Assembly: GCF_001468465.1 (NCBI RefSeq)
Contig: NZ_LNSA01000001.1
Coordinates: 248,001 to 312,000 of the forward strand
Source of the DNA: Sphingopyxis sp. H115
Lineage (GTDB): Bacteria > Pseudomonadota > Alphaproteobacteria > Sphingomonadales > Sphingomonadaceae
Direction of reading: 5' to 3'
DNA length: 64,000 bases
This document shows positions 1 to 8,976 of the stretch, piece after piece (position 1 is the first letter of the stretch; each line of letters begins with the position of its first letter). The notes beneath the pieces are model-generated. The model was not told the DNA's origin. It searched no databases and saw only the letters and a list, made by a program, of their open reading frames with translations. The position numbers and the translations under genes were made by a program.

Positions 1-42
1 GAGGAACAGCGTGTCCTGCACGGGGGCGCGATAGACGGGCAT
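1..42 (-). CDS. acyl-CoA dehydrogenase, N-terminus only (cut by window edge)
   Basis: Only the first 14 codons are present, reading MPVYRAPVQDTLFL from an ATG at 42. A purine-rich AGAAGGA lies a few bases upstream as ribosome binding site. This opening resembles the N-terminus of bacterial acyl-CoA dehydrogenases of fatty-acid beta-oxidation, which is inferred from memory of that family. The gene lies 74 bp downstream of a MerR-type regulator on the same strand, a common pairing for fatty-acid or branched-chain amino-acid catabolism. The catalytic region is outside the window. Confidence 0.6.
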   Translation of the reverse strand, partial: MPVYRAPVQDTLFL

Positions 43-116
43 GGGAAATCCTTCTGAAAAGCAGTTTCGATGTCTAACTTGCCTGGGGAGAGGCAGAGGA
101 TCGGAAGCCGGGCGGC

Positions 117-539
117 CTATTGGCCGGCGTCGACTTTCTTCACCATATCGATGAAGCGTGACAGCTCATCTACAGCGCTGTCAATATCGTCGCGTTGACG
201 GCGCAGGAGCGCGATGCGCTCTTCGCATTTTTCGATCGTCACCTGACGCTGCAATTTGCGGCCGTCGCCGACGTCGTACAGATCGATCATCTCGCGAATG
301 TCGGCGAGGCTGAAGCCTGTGCGCTTGGCACGCAAAATCCACGCCAGCCGCGCGCGGTCGCGCTTCGAATAGATGCGAGACAAACCCTTGCGCGACGGGC
401 TGATCAGCCCCTCATCCTCGTAGAAGCGCAGCGCGCGCGCAGTCACGCCGAACTCGGTCGACAAGTCGGTGATGCTGAATTGTTCGCGCCCCAGGTGATC
501 GGGCGTATCGATATGGGCGTGGCCGTAAGCTTCGGTCAT
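117..539 (-). CDS. MerR-family transcriptional regulator
   Basis: A 140-residue DNA-binding regulator. Residues 21-90 form the MerR winged helix-turn-helix (ITDLSTEFGVTARALRFYEDEGL, then RIYSKRDRARL), and residues 95-135 form the charged dimerisation coiled coil. There is no Cys-rich metal loop, so it is more like the LiuR/acyl-CoA-responsive branch than the metal sensors. The ATG at 539 is chosen because the longer frame opens with TTG at 575. A perfect 7-bp dyad at 560-575 sits immediately upstream and probably serves for autoregulation. The downstream gene is an acyl-CoA dehydrogenase, so the likely role is control of acyl-CoA catabolism; the ligand is unknown. Confidence 0.88.
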   Translation of the reverse strand: MTEAYGHAHIDTPDHLGREQFSITDLSTEFGVTARALRFYEDEGLISPSRKGLSRIYSKRDRARLAWILRAKRTGFSLADIREMIDLYDVGDGRKLQRQVTIEKCEERIALLRRQRDDIDSAVDELSRFIDMVKKVDAGQ

Positions 540-559
540 GCGGCTGAAACTAGTTTCCG

Positions 560-575
560 TTGACGTGAACGTCAA
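560..575. promoter_or_regulatory. MerR-type operator dyad TTGACGT-GA-ACGTCAA
   Basis: Perfect 7-bp inverted arms separated by 2 bp lie 21 bp upstream of the MerR ATG. The form matches palindromic operators described for LiuR-type MerR regulators, recalled rather than searched. A second perfect palindrome, GAAACTAGTTTC, lies at 546-557 between it and the start codon. Binding is inferred from position and symmetry. Confidence 0.6.
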
Positions 576-605
576 GACTGCCCGATGGGGCCGATCCGGG
601 ACAGG

Positions 606-1139
606 TCAGCCGCCGCACGGACGCCCCATATTGCCGCGTCGATCGGTCATTCGCAAGCCCCTCGCATCGGCTTCGGACCAGCTCGCGCGCGGCAACCGCA
701 AACCCGCAAGCGACGCGCGCGAGGGGCACAGGCGATTGCATCGCTCCGGCAGCTTTCCAGGCAGGCGCAGTTCGTCCTCCTGCTCCTGCACCACGACCTC
801 GCAGCCTTCGGCGCCGGCAAAGCGCATCCGCCATCCGCCGCCTTCGCGGACGATCGTGCCCTGCGCGGTACAGGACAGCCCGGGGCCGAAAGCCGCCGTG
901 ACCGCGAAGCGCCATTGGCCCGCGCCGTCGGGCACCACGCACATGGCATCGCGGCCAAGATCGTGCCTGCGTTCGAAAACGCCGACCGGCGTCGCGGCTT
1001 CGGGGCGCACCACGCCGCGTTCGCGCGCCGCCATCTCGAGCGGATTGTCGGCGTCGATGCCCTTGGCTCCTTCAGTGGGTGCTGGCCGTTCGCATCCGGC
1101 CAGCAACGCCAACGCCAGCGCGGCACTAGCCCTGCGCAT
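606..1139 (-). CDS. putative lipoprotein, unknown function
   Basis: A 177-residue protein with a lipoprotein signal peptide: MRR, a hydrophobic Ala/Leu stretch and the lipobox LLAGC with Cys16 as the predicted lipidation site. The mature part contains several Cys residues, including [13 protein letters not shown] and EGCEVVV, and looks like a small periplasmic beta-rich domain, but I do not recognise the family. The first 14 bp overlap the end of hisI, so it is probably translated from the hisI transcript. No enzymatic motif is visible. Confidence 0.75.
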   Translation of the reverse strand: MRRASAALALALLAGCERPAPTEGAKGIDADNPLEMAARERGVVRPEAATPVGVFERRHDLGRDAMCVVPDGAGQWRFAVTAAFGPGLSCTAQGTIVREGGGWRMRFAGAEGCEVVVQEQEDELRLPGKLPERCNRLCPSRASLAGLRLPRASWSEADARGLRMTDRRGNMGRPCGG

Positions 1140-1506
1140 CGTCGGCCAGAAAGGTCAGGCTGTCGTCGCTTTCGACGCGGCGATAAAAGCAGGATCGGCG
1201 CCCGGTGTGGCACGCGGGGCCCGCTGGCTTCACGCGCAGCAAGAGCGCGTCCTGATCGCAATCAACCCGCATTTCGATCAGGGTGAGGCCGTTCCCCGAC
1301 GTCTCGCCCTTGCGCCACAGCGCCGCGCGCGATCGCGACCAGAAATGGGCCTGCCCCGTCGCGCGGGTCTGCTCGATCGCCTCAGCATTCATATGCGCGA
1401 CCATCAACAATTTATGGCTGTCGGCCTCGACGACGATCGCCGTTACCAGTCCGGCGGCGTCGAAACGCGGAAGAAATCGATCGGTCGTGTCACGCTGGTC
1501 GGTCAT
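1126..1506 (-). CDS. hisI: phosphoribosyl-AMP cyclohydrolase
   Basis: Opens the ring of phosphoribosyl-AMP, the third step of histidine synthesis, in the cytoplasm. The 126-residue protein is a stand-alone HisI without the HisE pyrophosphohydrolase domain. The family signature is visible: [27 protein letters not shown], the metal-binding stretch DCDQDALLL, and the Cys-containing motif [10 protein letters not shown] near residue 107. The ATG at 1506 is the only good start. It is divergent from purF and overlaps the following lipoprotein gene by 14 bp. Confidence 0.96.
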   Translation of the reverse strand: MTDQRDTTDRFLPRFDAAGLVTAIVVEADSHKLLMVAHMNAEAIEQTRATGQAHFWSRSRAALWRKGETSGNGLTLIEMRVDCDQDALLLRVKPAGPACHTGRRSCFYRRVESDDSLTFLADDAQG

Positions 1507-1648
1507 GAACGACGCTTTAGAGCAGCTTTGGTGGGGCTGTCACCCCACGCCTCGCCGCCCATATGACAAATCCGTGATTAGGGGGCGACATTTGCGATTG
1601 CCCTCCCTATATGCGCCGCAGTCACTGGCCCCTGCCCCCTGGAACGAC

Positions 1649-3106
1649 ATGCTGACGACCCACCCTTTCGATGACGACAAGCTCCGCGAGGAGTGCGGCG
1701 TTTTTGGTATTCATGGCGCTGACAGCGCCGCCGCGGTTGTCGCGTTGGGCCTGCACGCCCTGCAACACCGTGGACAGGAGGCCGCAGGCATCACCGCCTT
1801 CGACGGCAAGGAATTCCACACCCACCGCGCGATGGGCCATGTCGCTGGCAATTTCGACCGCGACGACATCATGCGCCAACTGGCCGGTGCGTCGGCGGTT
1901 GGTCACGTCCGTTATTCGACGACGGGCGAGACCGCGCTGCGCAACGTGCAGCCGCTGTTCGCCGACCTGGCGACCGGCGGCTTTGCGGTTGCCCACAATG
2001 GCAATATCTCGAATGCTGCCGCGCTGCGCAAGCTATTGGTCCGCCGCGGTTCGATCTTTCAGTCGACCAGCGATACCGAGGTGATCATCCATCTCGTCGC
2101 CACGTCTAACTATCGCTCGCTGCTCGACCGGTTCATCGACGCGCTGAAACAGGTCGAGGGCGCTTATTCGCTGATCTGCCTGACCGCTGAAGGCATGATC
2201 GGTTGCCGCGATCCGCTCGGCATCCGTCCGCTCGTCATCGGCAAGCTGGGTGACGCGCACATCCTCGCGTCCGAAACGGTTGCGCTCGACGTTGTCGGCG
2301 CCGAATTCGTCCGGTCGGTCGAACCCGGCGAACTCGTCATCGTCCGCGACGGTCAACTCACCTCGCACCGCCCGTTCGCGCAGCAGTCCGCGCGGCCGTG
2401 CATCTTCGAATATGTCTATTTCTCGCGCCCCGATTCGATCGTCGATGGGACGAGCGTCTATTCGGTGCGCAAGGCGATCGGCGCCGAACTCGCGCGCGAA
2501 AACCCCGTCGAAGCCGACCTCGTCATCCCCGTTCCCGATTCGGGCACACCCGCTGCGATCGGTTATGCGCAGGAATCGGGCATTCCGTTCGAACTCGGCA
2601 TCATCCGCTCGCACTATGTCGGGCGCACCTTCATCCAGCCCGGCGACAAGGTCCGTCACCTCGGCGTAAAATTGAAGCATAATGCCAATCGCGCGCTGAT
2701 CGCGGGCAAACGCATCGTGCTGATCGACGATTCGATCGTGCGCGGCACGACCAGCCTCAAGATCGTGCAGATGATGCGCGACGCGGGCGCTGCCGAAGTG
2801 CATATGCGCATCGCGAGCCCGCCGACCTCGCACAGCTGTTTCTACGGCGTCGATACGCCGGAACGCGCAAAGCTGCTCGCCGCGCAGATGACGGTCGGCC
2901 AAATGGCGAATTTCATCAACGCCGACAGCCTCGCCTTCCTGACGATCGACGGCCTCTATCGTGCGCTTGGCGAGGCGGATCGCAAGCATGACGCGCCGCA
3001 ATATTGCGACGCCTGTTTTACCGGCGATTATCCAACCACGCTGACCGATTTCGACGAGCATGGCCTCGAAGATCAATTTTCGCTGCTTGCCGAACGGGTT
3101 GTCTGA
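1649..3106 (+). CDS. purF: amidophosphoribosyltransferase (glutamine PRPP amidotransferase)
   Basis: Catalyses the first committed step of purine synthesis, PRPP plus glutamine to 5-phosphoribosylamine. The 485-residue protein has an N-terminal Ntn-hydrolase glutaminase domain whose catalytic residue is Cys16 in EECGVFG; the preceding 15 residues would be a cleaved propeptide. HALQHRGQEAAG and SDTEVIIHL follow. The phosphoribosyltransferase domain carries the PRPP loop VLIDDSIVRGTTS near residues 357-369. The ATG at 1649 is chosen because it places Cys16 in the usual position, although the frame stays open much further upstream. The SDR gene starts 4 bp after the stop, suggesting co-transcription. 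Confidence 0.97.
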   Translation: MLTTHPFDDDKLREECGVFGIHGADSAAAVVALGLHALQHRGQEAAGITAFDGKEFHTHRAMGHVAGNFDRDDIMRQLAGASAVGHVRYSTTGETALRNVQPLFADLATGGFAVAHNGNISNAAALRKLLVRRGSIFQSTSDTEVIIHLVATSNYRSLLDRFIDALKQVEGAYSLICLTAEGMIGCRDPLGIRPLVIGKLGDAHILASETVALDVVGAEFVRSVEPGELVIVRDGQLTSHRPFAQQSARPCIFEYVYFSRPDSIVDGTSVYSVRKAIGAELARENPVEADLVIPVPDSGTPAAIGYAQESGIPFELGIIRSHYVGRTFIQPGDKVRHLGVKLKHNANRALIAGKRIVLIDDSIVRGTTSLKIVQMMRDAGAAEVHMRIASPPTSHSCFYGVDTPERAKLLAAQMTVGQMANFINADSLAFLTIDGLYRALGEADRKHDAPQYCDACFTGDYPTTLTDFDEHGLEDQFSLLAERVV

Positions 3107-3110
3107 CACA

Positions 3111-3845
3111 ATGACTACGATGTCTAAAGAACTCGCGGGCCAGGTCGCGCTCGTTACCGGCGCCAGCCGGGGGATCGGCGAGGCGATTGCCGAATCGTTG
3201 GCCGCGCGCGGCGCGCATGTCGTGATCACCGCGCGCACGGCGGGTGGGCTCGAAGAACTCGAGGACCGCATCCACGAAGCCGGCGGCAGCGCGACGATCG
3301 CACCGCTCGACCTGACCGACGGCGACAGCATCGCCCGCCTCGCAAGCGCGATTGCCGAACGCTGGCAGCAACTCGACATGCTTGTGCTCAACGCCGCGAT
3401 GCTGGGCACTCTGACCCCGGTTGCGGCGATCGACGGCAAAGAATTCAACAAGATCCTGACGCTGAACCTGATCGCACAACAGGCGCTGATCGCCAATTTC
3501 GACCCGTTGCTGCGCCGCGCCGCGAGTGGGCGGCTTGTCGCGCTGTCGAGCAGCGTTGCGCGCGAGCCGCGAGCCTATTGGGGCGCCTATGCCGCGTCGA
3601 AGGCCGCGTTCGAAACCCTCGTCACCAGCTATGGCGCCGAAATGCGCAATATCTCGACGGTGCGGACGGCCATTCTCGACCCCGGCGGCACGCGGACGCA
3701 AATGCGCGCACGCGCTTATCCGGGCGAAGACCCGCAAAGCATCAAGGAACCAGCCGCGGTCGGCGATTATGTCGCCCGGATGATGGTCGATGGCTTCGAC
3801 AGCACTGCTTTTCATGCGCTGCCCAAGGTCATGGAAAAAGCTTAA
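3111..3845 (+). CDS. short-chain dehydrogenase/reductase (SDR)
   Basis: A classical SDR of 244 residues with an NAD(P)-binding Rossmann fold. TGASRGIGEA is the glycine-rich cofactor motif, LNAAML corresponds to the NNAG segment, and YAASKAA carries the catalytic Tyr-x3-Lys; the preceding LSSS supplies the Ser. The substrate cannot be deduced. It follows purF by 4 bp and may be translationally coupled. Starts at 3111 (MTTMSKELAG) or 3120 are both possible. The earlier frame inside purF is ignored because it would overlap purF by 47 bp. Confidence 0.9.
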   Translation: MTTMSKELAGQVALVTGASRGIGEAIAESLAARGAHVVITARTAGGLEELEDRIHEAGGSATIAPLDLTDGDSIARLASAIAERWQQLDMLVLNAAMLGTLTPVAAIDGKEFNKILTLNLIAQQALIANFDPLLRRAASGRLVALSSSVAREPRAYWGAYAASKAAFETLVTSYGAEMRNISTVRTAILDPGGTRTQMRARAYPGEDPQSIKEPAAVGDYVARMMVDGFDSTAFHALPKVMEKA

Positions 3846-3906
3846 CGCCATCTTTGCTTTCCTGCGCTAAGGGACCATCATAACAAGGGTTTGCGAGGGC
3901 GCGGGA

Positions 3907-4293
3907 ATGACGAAGAATATTTTGCGATCGGCGATCGCCGCCGTGGTCGGCATCCTTGTTGCTTTCGGGCTGATCTGGTTGGCGCAATATGCCGGCAGTG
4001 AAATTTCACCCGACGTTTACGACCCTGAAAGCGGCGAAATCCTGATCCCGGTCGGCTCGACGATCGCGCTGATCGCCGGCTGGTTCATTGGAACCTTCGC
4101 CGGGGGTTGGCTTGCCATGCGCGTCTCCGCCGGCACCGGTGCAGGCTGGGTCGTGGCCGGTTCGGTCATGGGCGCCGCGCTTTATCGTGCCGTTACGCTC
4201 GCCGATACTTGGTGGATCATGGCGCTGGGCGTCGCTGTGCCGCTCGTCGCGGTCTGGCTGGCCCAGCGCGCGGCGAGCGTCGTCACCGACTAA
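3907..4293 (+). CDS. small integral membrane protein, unknown
   Basis: A 128-residue protein with about four hydrophobic segments (residues 8-28, 48-70, 80-96, 103-122) and a short polar loop containing SPDVYDPESGE. No catalytic motif is seen and no family is recognised with confidence. The ATG at 3907 is preceded by a purine-rich GCGGGA. It lies about 60 bp after the SDR gene on the same strand and is convergent with the serine hydrolase. Confidence 0.75.
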   Translation: MTKNILRSAIAAVVGILVAFGLIWLAQYAGSEISPDVYDPESGEILIPVGSTIALIAGWFIGTFAGGWLAMRVSAGTGAGWVVAGSVMGAALYRAVTLADTWWIMALGVAVPLVAVWLAQRAASVVTD

Positions 4294-4344
4294 CTCGCCT
4301 CGTCGCCAGGGTGCCAACGGCCCTCGCCTTCGCGGGAGCGACGC

Positions 4345-5517
4345 TTATTTTGCTTCCCGATCGACCGCCGCCTGCACGCTCTTGTAAAAGGCCTCGCGCG
4401 CCGCGCCGACGCCTTCGGGATCGGTGGCCGTCGGCCAGTTGCCGTTCGACGCGATCACCAGCTTTCGCTTGGGATCGATGAAAATCCCCTGCCCGAAAAT
4501 GCCCTGCGCGGCGAAACTGCCATCGTCGTTCGTCCACCATTGATAGCCATAACCGCGCCCCGGAATGTCGATACCGGCCTGCTTGGTCGTCGCGGATGCC
4601 AGCCAGTCGTCAGGCAGCACCTTCTCGCCCCCCGCAACCCCGCCATTCAGGATGAATTGCCCGAACCGCGCATAATCCTTGAGGCTCGCCGACATGCAGC
4701 ATCCGCTGATCTCGTGCCCCGTTGCGCCGAGCATCCACACCGCGTCCTGCTCCATGCCAAACGGCTTCCAGATCTTTTCGGACAGATAGGCCGACAGTGT
4801 CTTGCCCGTCGCGCTCGACACGAGCACGCCGATCAAATTGGTTTCGCCGGTCTTGTACACCCACTTCGATCCCGCCGGCGCTTCGCGCGGCAAGGTCTTC
4901 ATATAGCTGACTGTTATATCCTCGCCGGCGACCGGCTTCTGCATATTGAACTGCGCAACGTCGGACTTGGGATCGGTATAATCCTCATTCCATTTGACGC
5001 CCGAGGTCATCGTCAGCAATTGCCGGACGCTGACATCGTCATAGGCCGAACCCTGAAGGCCGGGGATATAGGTCGTCACCTTGTCGTCGAGGCTCTTGAT
5101 ATAGCCATCCTTCACTGCGGCGCCGACGAGCGTGGAGGTAAAGCTCTTGGCAACCGAAAAGCTGGTCCAACGGCCCGCAGCGCCATAGCCGAGCGCATAT
5201 TTTTCGAGCCGGATCTTGCCGTCCTGGACGATGATGAGCCCCGCGTTGCGCTGCTTCGCCATATAGGCATCGACATCCGATCCGACATCGAGCGGCTCGC
5301 CCTGCGGCAAGGGATAGACGGCATCGCCGGCCTCGACCGTGTTGACGACGACCTTGGGAACCGTCTCCATCGTCCGGAAGGCGGCGTCGCGTTGATCCTG
5401 GGTCCAGAACAGCACATTCAGATCCTTTGGCAATATATCGTTGGCACGGGTGGACGCGGGCGCACCGCACCCCGCTGCTGCGGCGCATAAAAGCCCCGCC
5501 GCCAAAAATCGTCGCAT
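4345..5517 (-). CDS. beta-lactamase-family serine hydrolase (class C-like), lipoprotein
   Basis: A 390-residue exported hydrolase of the class C beta-lactamase/esterase superfamily. The signal peptide ends in AAAAGC with Cys17 as a lipobox-like cysteine. The catalytic Ser-x2-Lys is SVAK at residues 121-124 (FSVAKSFTS). A Tyr-containing second motif and GYGYQWW are typical of the family. It probably acts on an ester, peptide or D-amino acid substrate in the periplasm; true beta-lactamase activity cannot be inferred. The ATG at 5517 is chosen because it begins the signal peptide. It starts 19 bp after cfa, so the two form an operon. Confidence 0.9.
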   Translation of the reverse strand: MRRFLAAGLLCAAAAGCGAPASTRANDILPKDLNVLFWTQDQRDAAFRTMETVPKVVVNTVEAGDAVYPLPQGEPLDVGSDVDAYMAKQRNAGLIIVQDGKIRLEKYALGYGAAGRWTSFSVAKSFTSTLVGAAVKDGYIKSLDDKVTTYIPGLQGSAYDDVSVRQLLTMTSGVKWNEDYTDPKSDVAQFNMQKPVAGEDITVSYMKTLPREAPAGSKWVYKTGETNLIGVLVSSATGKTLSAYLSEKIWKPFGMEQDAVWMLGATGHEISGCCMSASLKDYARFGQFILNGGVAGGEKVLPDDWLASATTKQAGIDIPGRGYGYQWWTNDDGSFAAQGIFGQGIFIDPKRKLVIASNGNWPTATDPEGVGAAREAFYKSVQAAVDREAK

Positions 5518-5536
5518 GCTTTTTCCTCCCCTGTTC

Positions 5537-6817
5537 TCAGGCTCTTTTTTCAAGTGTGACCTGCGCGACGTCGATGCCTCCGCCGCGGAACCCACCCTCG
5601 CAATATTGAAGATAATAGCGCCAGAGCCGCACGAAACGCTCGTCGAACCCGGGAGGCAGATCGTTCGCTGCTACGGCCGCGTCGAACCGCTCGCGCCACT
5701 GGCGCAGCGTTTCGGCATAATCACCGCCAAACCGGCGCACGTCGCGCCAAACAAGGCCGCGCGCCTCCGCCAGCGCGCGAAAGCGGCTTTCGGAGATCAG
5801 GCAACCGCCGGGGAAGATATAGGCCTGGATGAAGTCGCTGCTCGCGGCATAGCGTTCGAACAGCGCATCGTTGATCAGGATATACTGGATGGCCGCCTTG
5901 CCACCGGGCCGAAGAAGCCGGGCGATCGCATCGAGATAGGCCGGCCAATATTCTTGCCCGACCGCTTCGACCATCTCGACGCTGGCGATCGCGTCATACG
6001 GGCCTTTCGCGTCGCGATAATCGCAAATCTCGATATGCGAGCGCCCAGTGAGGTCGACCGCGGCCAACCGTGCATCGGCAATCTCGGCCTGGGCCGCCGA
6101 CAGGGTGATACCGGTATAGAGGACGTCATGGCGCTCGACCGCGCGTTCGGCGAGCGCGCCCCATCCGCATCCGATCTCGAGCAGCCGGCTTCCCGAACGC
6201 AGGTCGAGCCGGTCGAGGATCGCGTCGACCTTGGCCGCCTGCGCCTGGTCGAGCGACTGGGCGGGATCGGTGAACATTGCGCTGGAATAATTCATCGCGG
6301 CGTCGAGCCACAGGCGGTAGAAATCATTGCCCAGGTCGTAATGGGCATGAATGTTCCGCTTGGCGCCGCGGCGATCGTTGCGATGAAAGGCATGGATCGC
6401 CTTGTTCAGCCAGCGCGAGGGGCCGCGGGCGCGCGCCACATTGCCCAGCGATTCGCCATTGCGCATGAACAGGTCGAACAGCGGTACCGGATCGGGCGAC
6501 GACCATTCCTGCGCTTCCCACGCCCGGTACCAACCGACCGAGCCGGACAGCGCCAGCCGTGCGAGCGCCGCCCAGCGATGGAGGTGGACAACGGCCACGG
6601 GCCCCTTGCCGCGCCCGCCGAGCAGACGCACGCTGCCGTCGGGTAAATGCCCCTCGATCGTACCGTGCGCGAGTCCCGCATCGATGCGGTCGAGAAGGCG
6701 GTGGAACAGGCCCGACGGGGCGAGCGCAATCAGCCGGGCCATCGCACCGCCGGTGCGATAGGCACGATCGGCGCGGAGCAGTTCCTTACCGCGGCGCGGG
6801 CTGACATGCGTGTTCAT
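5537..6817 (-). CDS. cfa: cyclopropane-fatty-acyl-phospholipid synthase family protein
   Basis: A SAM-dependent enzyme that adds a methylene bridge to unsaturated acyl chains of membrane phospholipids. The 426-residue protein has the CFA N-terminal region and then a class I methyltransferase domain. The SAM site is LEIGCGWGALAE; HYDLGNDFY and YIFPGG are CFA-family signatures, and the C-terminus has the usual WRYYLQYCEGGF. The ATG at 6817 is preferred over an upstream in-frame start because it gives the usual family N-terminus. It is co-directional with the serine hydrolase, 19 bp apart. Confidence 0.95.
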   Translation of the reverse strand: MNTHVSPRRGKELLRADRAYRTGGAMARLIALAPSGLFHRLLDRIDAGLAHGTIEGHLPDGSVRLLGGRGKGPVAVVHLHRWAALARLALSGSVGWYRAWEAQEWSSPDPVPLFDLFMRNGESLGNVARARGPSRWLNKAIHAFHRNDRRGAKRNIHAHYDLGNDFYRLWLDAAMNYSSAMFTDPAQSLDQAQAAKVDAILDRLDLRSGSRLLEIGCGWGALAERAVERHDVLYTGITLSAAQAEIADARLAAVDLTGRSHIEICDYRDAKGPYDAIASVEMVEAVGQEYWPAYLDAIARLLRPGGKAAIQYILINDALFERYAASSDFIQAYIFPGGCLISESRFRALAEARGLVWRDVRRFGGDYAETLRQWRERFDAAVAANDLPPGFDERFVRLWRYYLQYCEGGFRGGGIDVAQVTLEKRA

Positions 6818-6892
6818 AGCCCCTTCCTGCCTTAAAGCCGTGCGGCTGACAATCGGTTGCCGCATGGCGTCATGACGTCCATCGCTCCGCGA

Positions 6893-7846
6893 TCAATCCG
6901 GATAGCTTGCCGTGTCGGGCGCGGTCAGCCGGACCTGGAAACGGTCCTGTGCCAGCGGGTGCATGAAGCGCTGGTCGCGCAGCAGGATCGCGCCGTCATC
7001 GCTCTGCGCCACGGGCATACGCGACCAGAACAGGAAGGCGCGGGCGGCGGGGTCGCCCTTTACCCAGGTTGCGAGGCGGGGGTCGTCCATGCCCGTCGGA
7101 CTGCCCGTCAGATCCACCTTCCCGCCGACGCCCGGCACGAAACTCGCATTGCCGTAACGATCGGAAGTTCGCCAGAAGATGTCGCGTTTCCAGAACGCCA
7201 GCGGGGGCGGACTGGCGACGACCAGCGCGTCCTTACGGCCACCAGCTTCGAGCGCGCTCGATGCCATGCGCTCGGCGGCGCCGGTGATGAGGCCGTTGGC
7301 AAAGATATAGGCGCAAACCGCCGTGAAGCCGATCCATGCCGGGCGCCGCCAATTGGCCGCTCCGCGGCGCTCACCGCGAAGGGAAAGCCAGACCGATGCG
7401 CCGAGCGCGATCCATATCCACAGGTCGATGATGAAAATGCTGTCGCCATAGAACCAGCGATGACTGAAGGGCTCGAGCAGGCGGATCCCGTAATTGTTGA
7501 GCCAGTCGAGCGCCGGATGGCTGAGGCAGCCGATATAGGCGAGCGCGAGCAACCAGCCCTTGTCGATGGGTAACCGGTCGGCGGGGCGCTTGCCGCGCCG
7601 CTCTTGCCAGCGATCGAAGGCAAGCATCAGCCCCCACAGGATAAGCGGCAGCACAAGCAGCGCAACCGGCCCGTGCGTGATCCCGCGCCGCATCGCCAGC
7701 GATTCGATCCCGTAGATCGCGCAGCCGGCATCGATATCGGGCAGGTTCGCCGCGATGATCAGCGTCGGCATCGCAAGGCCGGTCTTTTTCTTGAGCCCCA
7801 TCTGCCCGAGCAGCGCACCGACAAGGCTATGCGTCAGATTGTCCAT
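6893..7846 (-). CDS. YdjM/DUF457-type membrane-bound metal-dependent hydrolase
   Basis: A 317-residue membrane protein that begins MDNLTHSLVGALLGQ and has NLPDIDA and GITHGPVALL, matching the YdjM-like family of predicted inner-membrane metal hydrolases; the conserved His and Asp residues (THS, PDID, THG, HPALDW) are the presumed metal ligands. Several transmembrane segments occur in the first 200 residues, followed by a soluble C-terminal domain. The biological substrate is unknown for the family. It precedes cfa in the same direction by about 75 bp. Confidence 0.85.
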   Translation of the reverse strand: MDNLTHSLVGALLGQMGLKKKTGLAMPTLIIAANLPDIDAGCAIYGIESLAMRRGITHGPVALLVLPLILWGLMLAFDRWQERRGKRPADRLPIDKGWLLALAYIGCLSHPALDWLNNYGIRLLEPFSHRWFYGDSIFIIDLWIWIALGASVWLSLRGERRGAANWRRPAWIGFTAVCAYIFANGLITGAAERMASSALEAGGRKDALVVASPPPLAFWKRDIFWRTSDRYGNASFVPGVGGKVDLTGSPTGMDDPRLATWVKGDPAARAFLFWSRMPVAQSDDGAILLRDQRFMHPLAQDRFQVRLTAPDTASYPD

Positions 7847-7884
7847 GCGAATCTATAAATCCGACCCGGAGAGCCGCCGCAAGA

Positions 7885-8922
7885 TCAGAGTTCGGGCCCA
7901 CCCTCGGTTACCGTCCAGGTCTGTCCCTTTTTGAGCAATCCCTGCAGGTCGGCCTTCTTGCCTTCTGCTGCCGCCTTGTTCTGGCGAACGACATCGGCCT
8001 CAAAGGTCGGGCGCGGATCGTCGTAGAGGACGCCCAATGCCATCGGAAATTCGCCAAAACGCATCTCGACGAGCATGTGCGCGACGCTGCGGTTGGTAAC
8101 ATCATGCACGATCACGCCCGCGGCTTCCCAATCGCCATCGACGACATCGACGGTCTTGAGGTGCAGCGCCTCGGCGTCGAGCGCGATGCCTTTGGTGCCC
8201 TTGGCATAGAGCATCGGTTCACCCTGCTTCAGCCAGAGCTGACGGTCCTCGGCTCCCTTGGGCGCAGCGAAATCCTCGAACACATCTTTATTATAGACGA
8301 TACAGTTCTGGAAAATCTCGATAAAGGCCGCGCCCTTGTGGGCGTGCGCAGCCTTCAGCACATTGGGTAGTTCCTTCGACACGTCGAAGCCGCGCGCGAC
8401 GAAACGCGCCCCCGCCCCCAATGCGAAGGCTGCGGGCTGCGCCGGACGGTCGACCGAGCCATAGGGGGTCGAGGGGCTCGTCGTGCCGACACGGCTGGTC
8501 GGCGAATATTGGCCCTTGGTAAGGCCGTAGATCTCGTTGTTGAACAGCATGATCTGGCAGTCGAGATTACGGCGGATCAGGTGCATCGTGTGGTTGCCGC
8601 CGATCGACAGTCCGTCGCCGTCGCCCGTGACGATCCAGATGTCGAGACCGGGATTGGCGAGCTTCAGCCCCGTCGCGAACGCCGGTGCGCGGCCGTGGAT
8701 CGTGTGGAAGCCGTATGTCTCCATATAATAAGGGAAGCGCGACGAGCAGCCGATGCCGCTGATGAACACGGTGTTCTCAGGCGCGGTGCCGATTTCGGGC
8801 ATGGTGCGCTGCACGGCTTTGAGGATCGCATAGTCGCCGCAGCCGGGGCACCAGCGGACTTCCTGATCGGTTTCCCAATCCTTGAGCGTCGTGGTGCGCG
8901 CGATGGTGGTCATCTCGTTCAT
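7885..8922 (-). CDS. korB: 2-oxoacid (2-oxoglutarate) ferredoxin oxidoreductase, beta subunit
   Basis: The thiamine-diphosphate subunit of a two-subunit KorAB enzyme that oxidatively decarboxylates 2-oxoglutarate to succinyl-CoA and reduces ferredoxin. The 345-residue protein shows WCPGCGD (Cys25, Cys28), ISGIGCSSR with a third Cys, and the ThDP/Mg-binding GDGDGLSIGGNH around residues 98-110. The ATG at 8922 has GGAG 8 nt upstream. Its partner korA lies upstream on the same strand, but an unrelated gene intervenes. No ferredoxin gene is adjacent. Confidence 0.94.
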   Translation of the reverse strand: MNEMTTIARTTTLKDWETDQEVRWCPGCGDYAILKAVQRTMPEIGTAPENTVFISGIGCSSRFPYYMETYGFHTIHGRAPAFATGLKLANPGLDIWIVTGDGDGLSIGGNHTMHLIRRNLDCQIMLFNNEIYGLTKGQYSPTSRVGTTSPSTPYGSVDRPAQPAAFALGAGARFVARGFDVSKELPNVLKAAHAHKGAAFIEIFQNCIVYNKDVFEDFAAPKGAEDRQLWLKQGEPMLYAKGTKGIALDAEALHLKTVDVVDGDWEAAGVIVHDVTNRSVAHMLVEMRFGEFPMALGVLYDDPRPTFEADVVRQNKAAAEGKKADLQGLLKKGQTWTVTEGGPEL

Positions 8923-8976
8923 GTCAATTTCTCCATCGCCAGCTCAAAAACGGCGATACCTCCAACAACGATATAA

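Noticed and set aside
1507..1648. Riboswitch or attenuator between hisI and purF
   Set aside because: No conserved aptamer core or leader peptide was visible in 142 bp; it is likely just a divergent promoter region.
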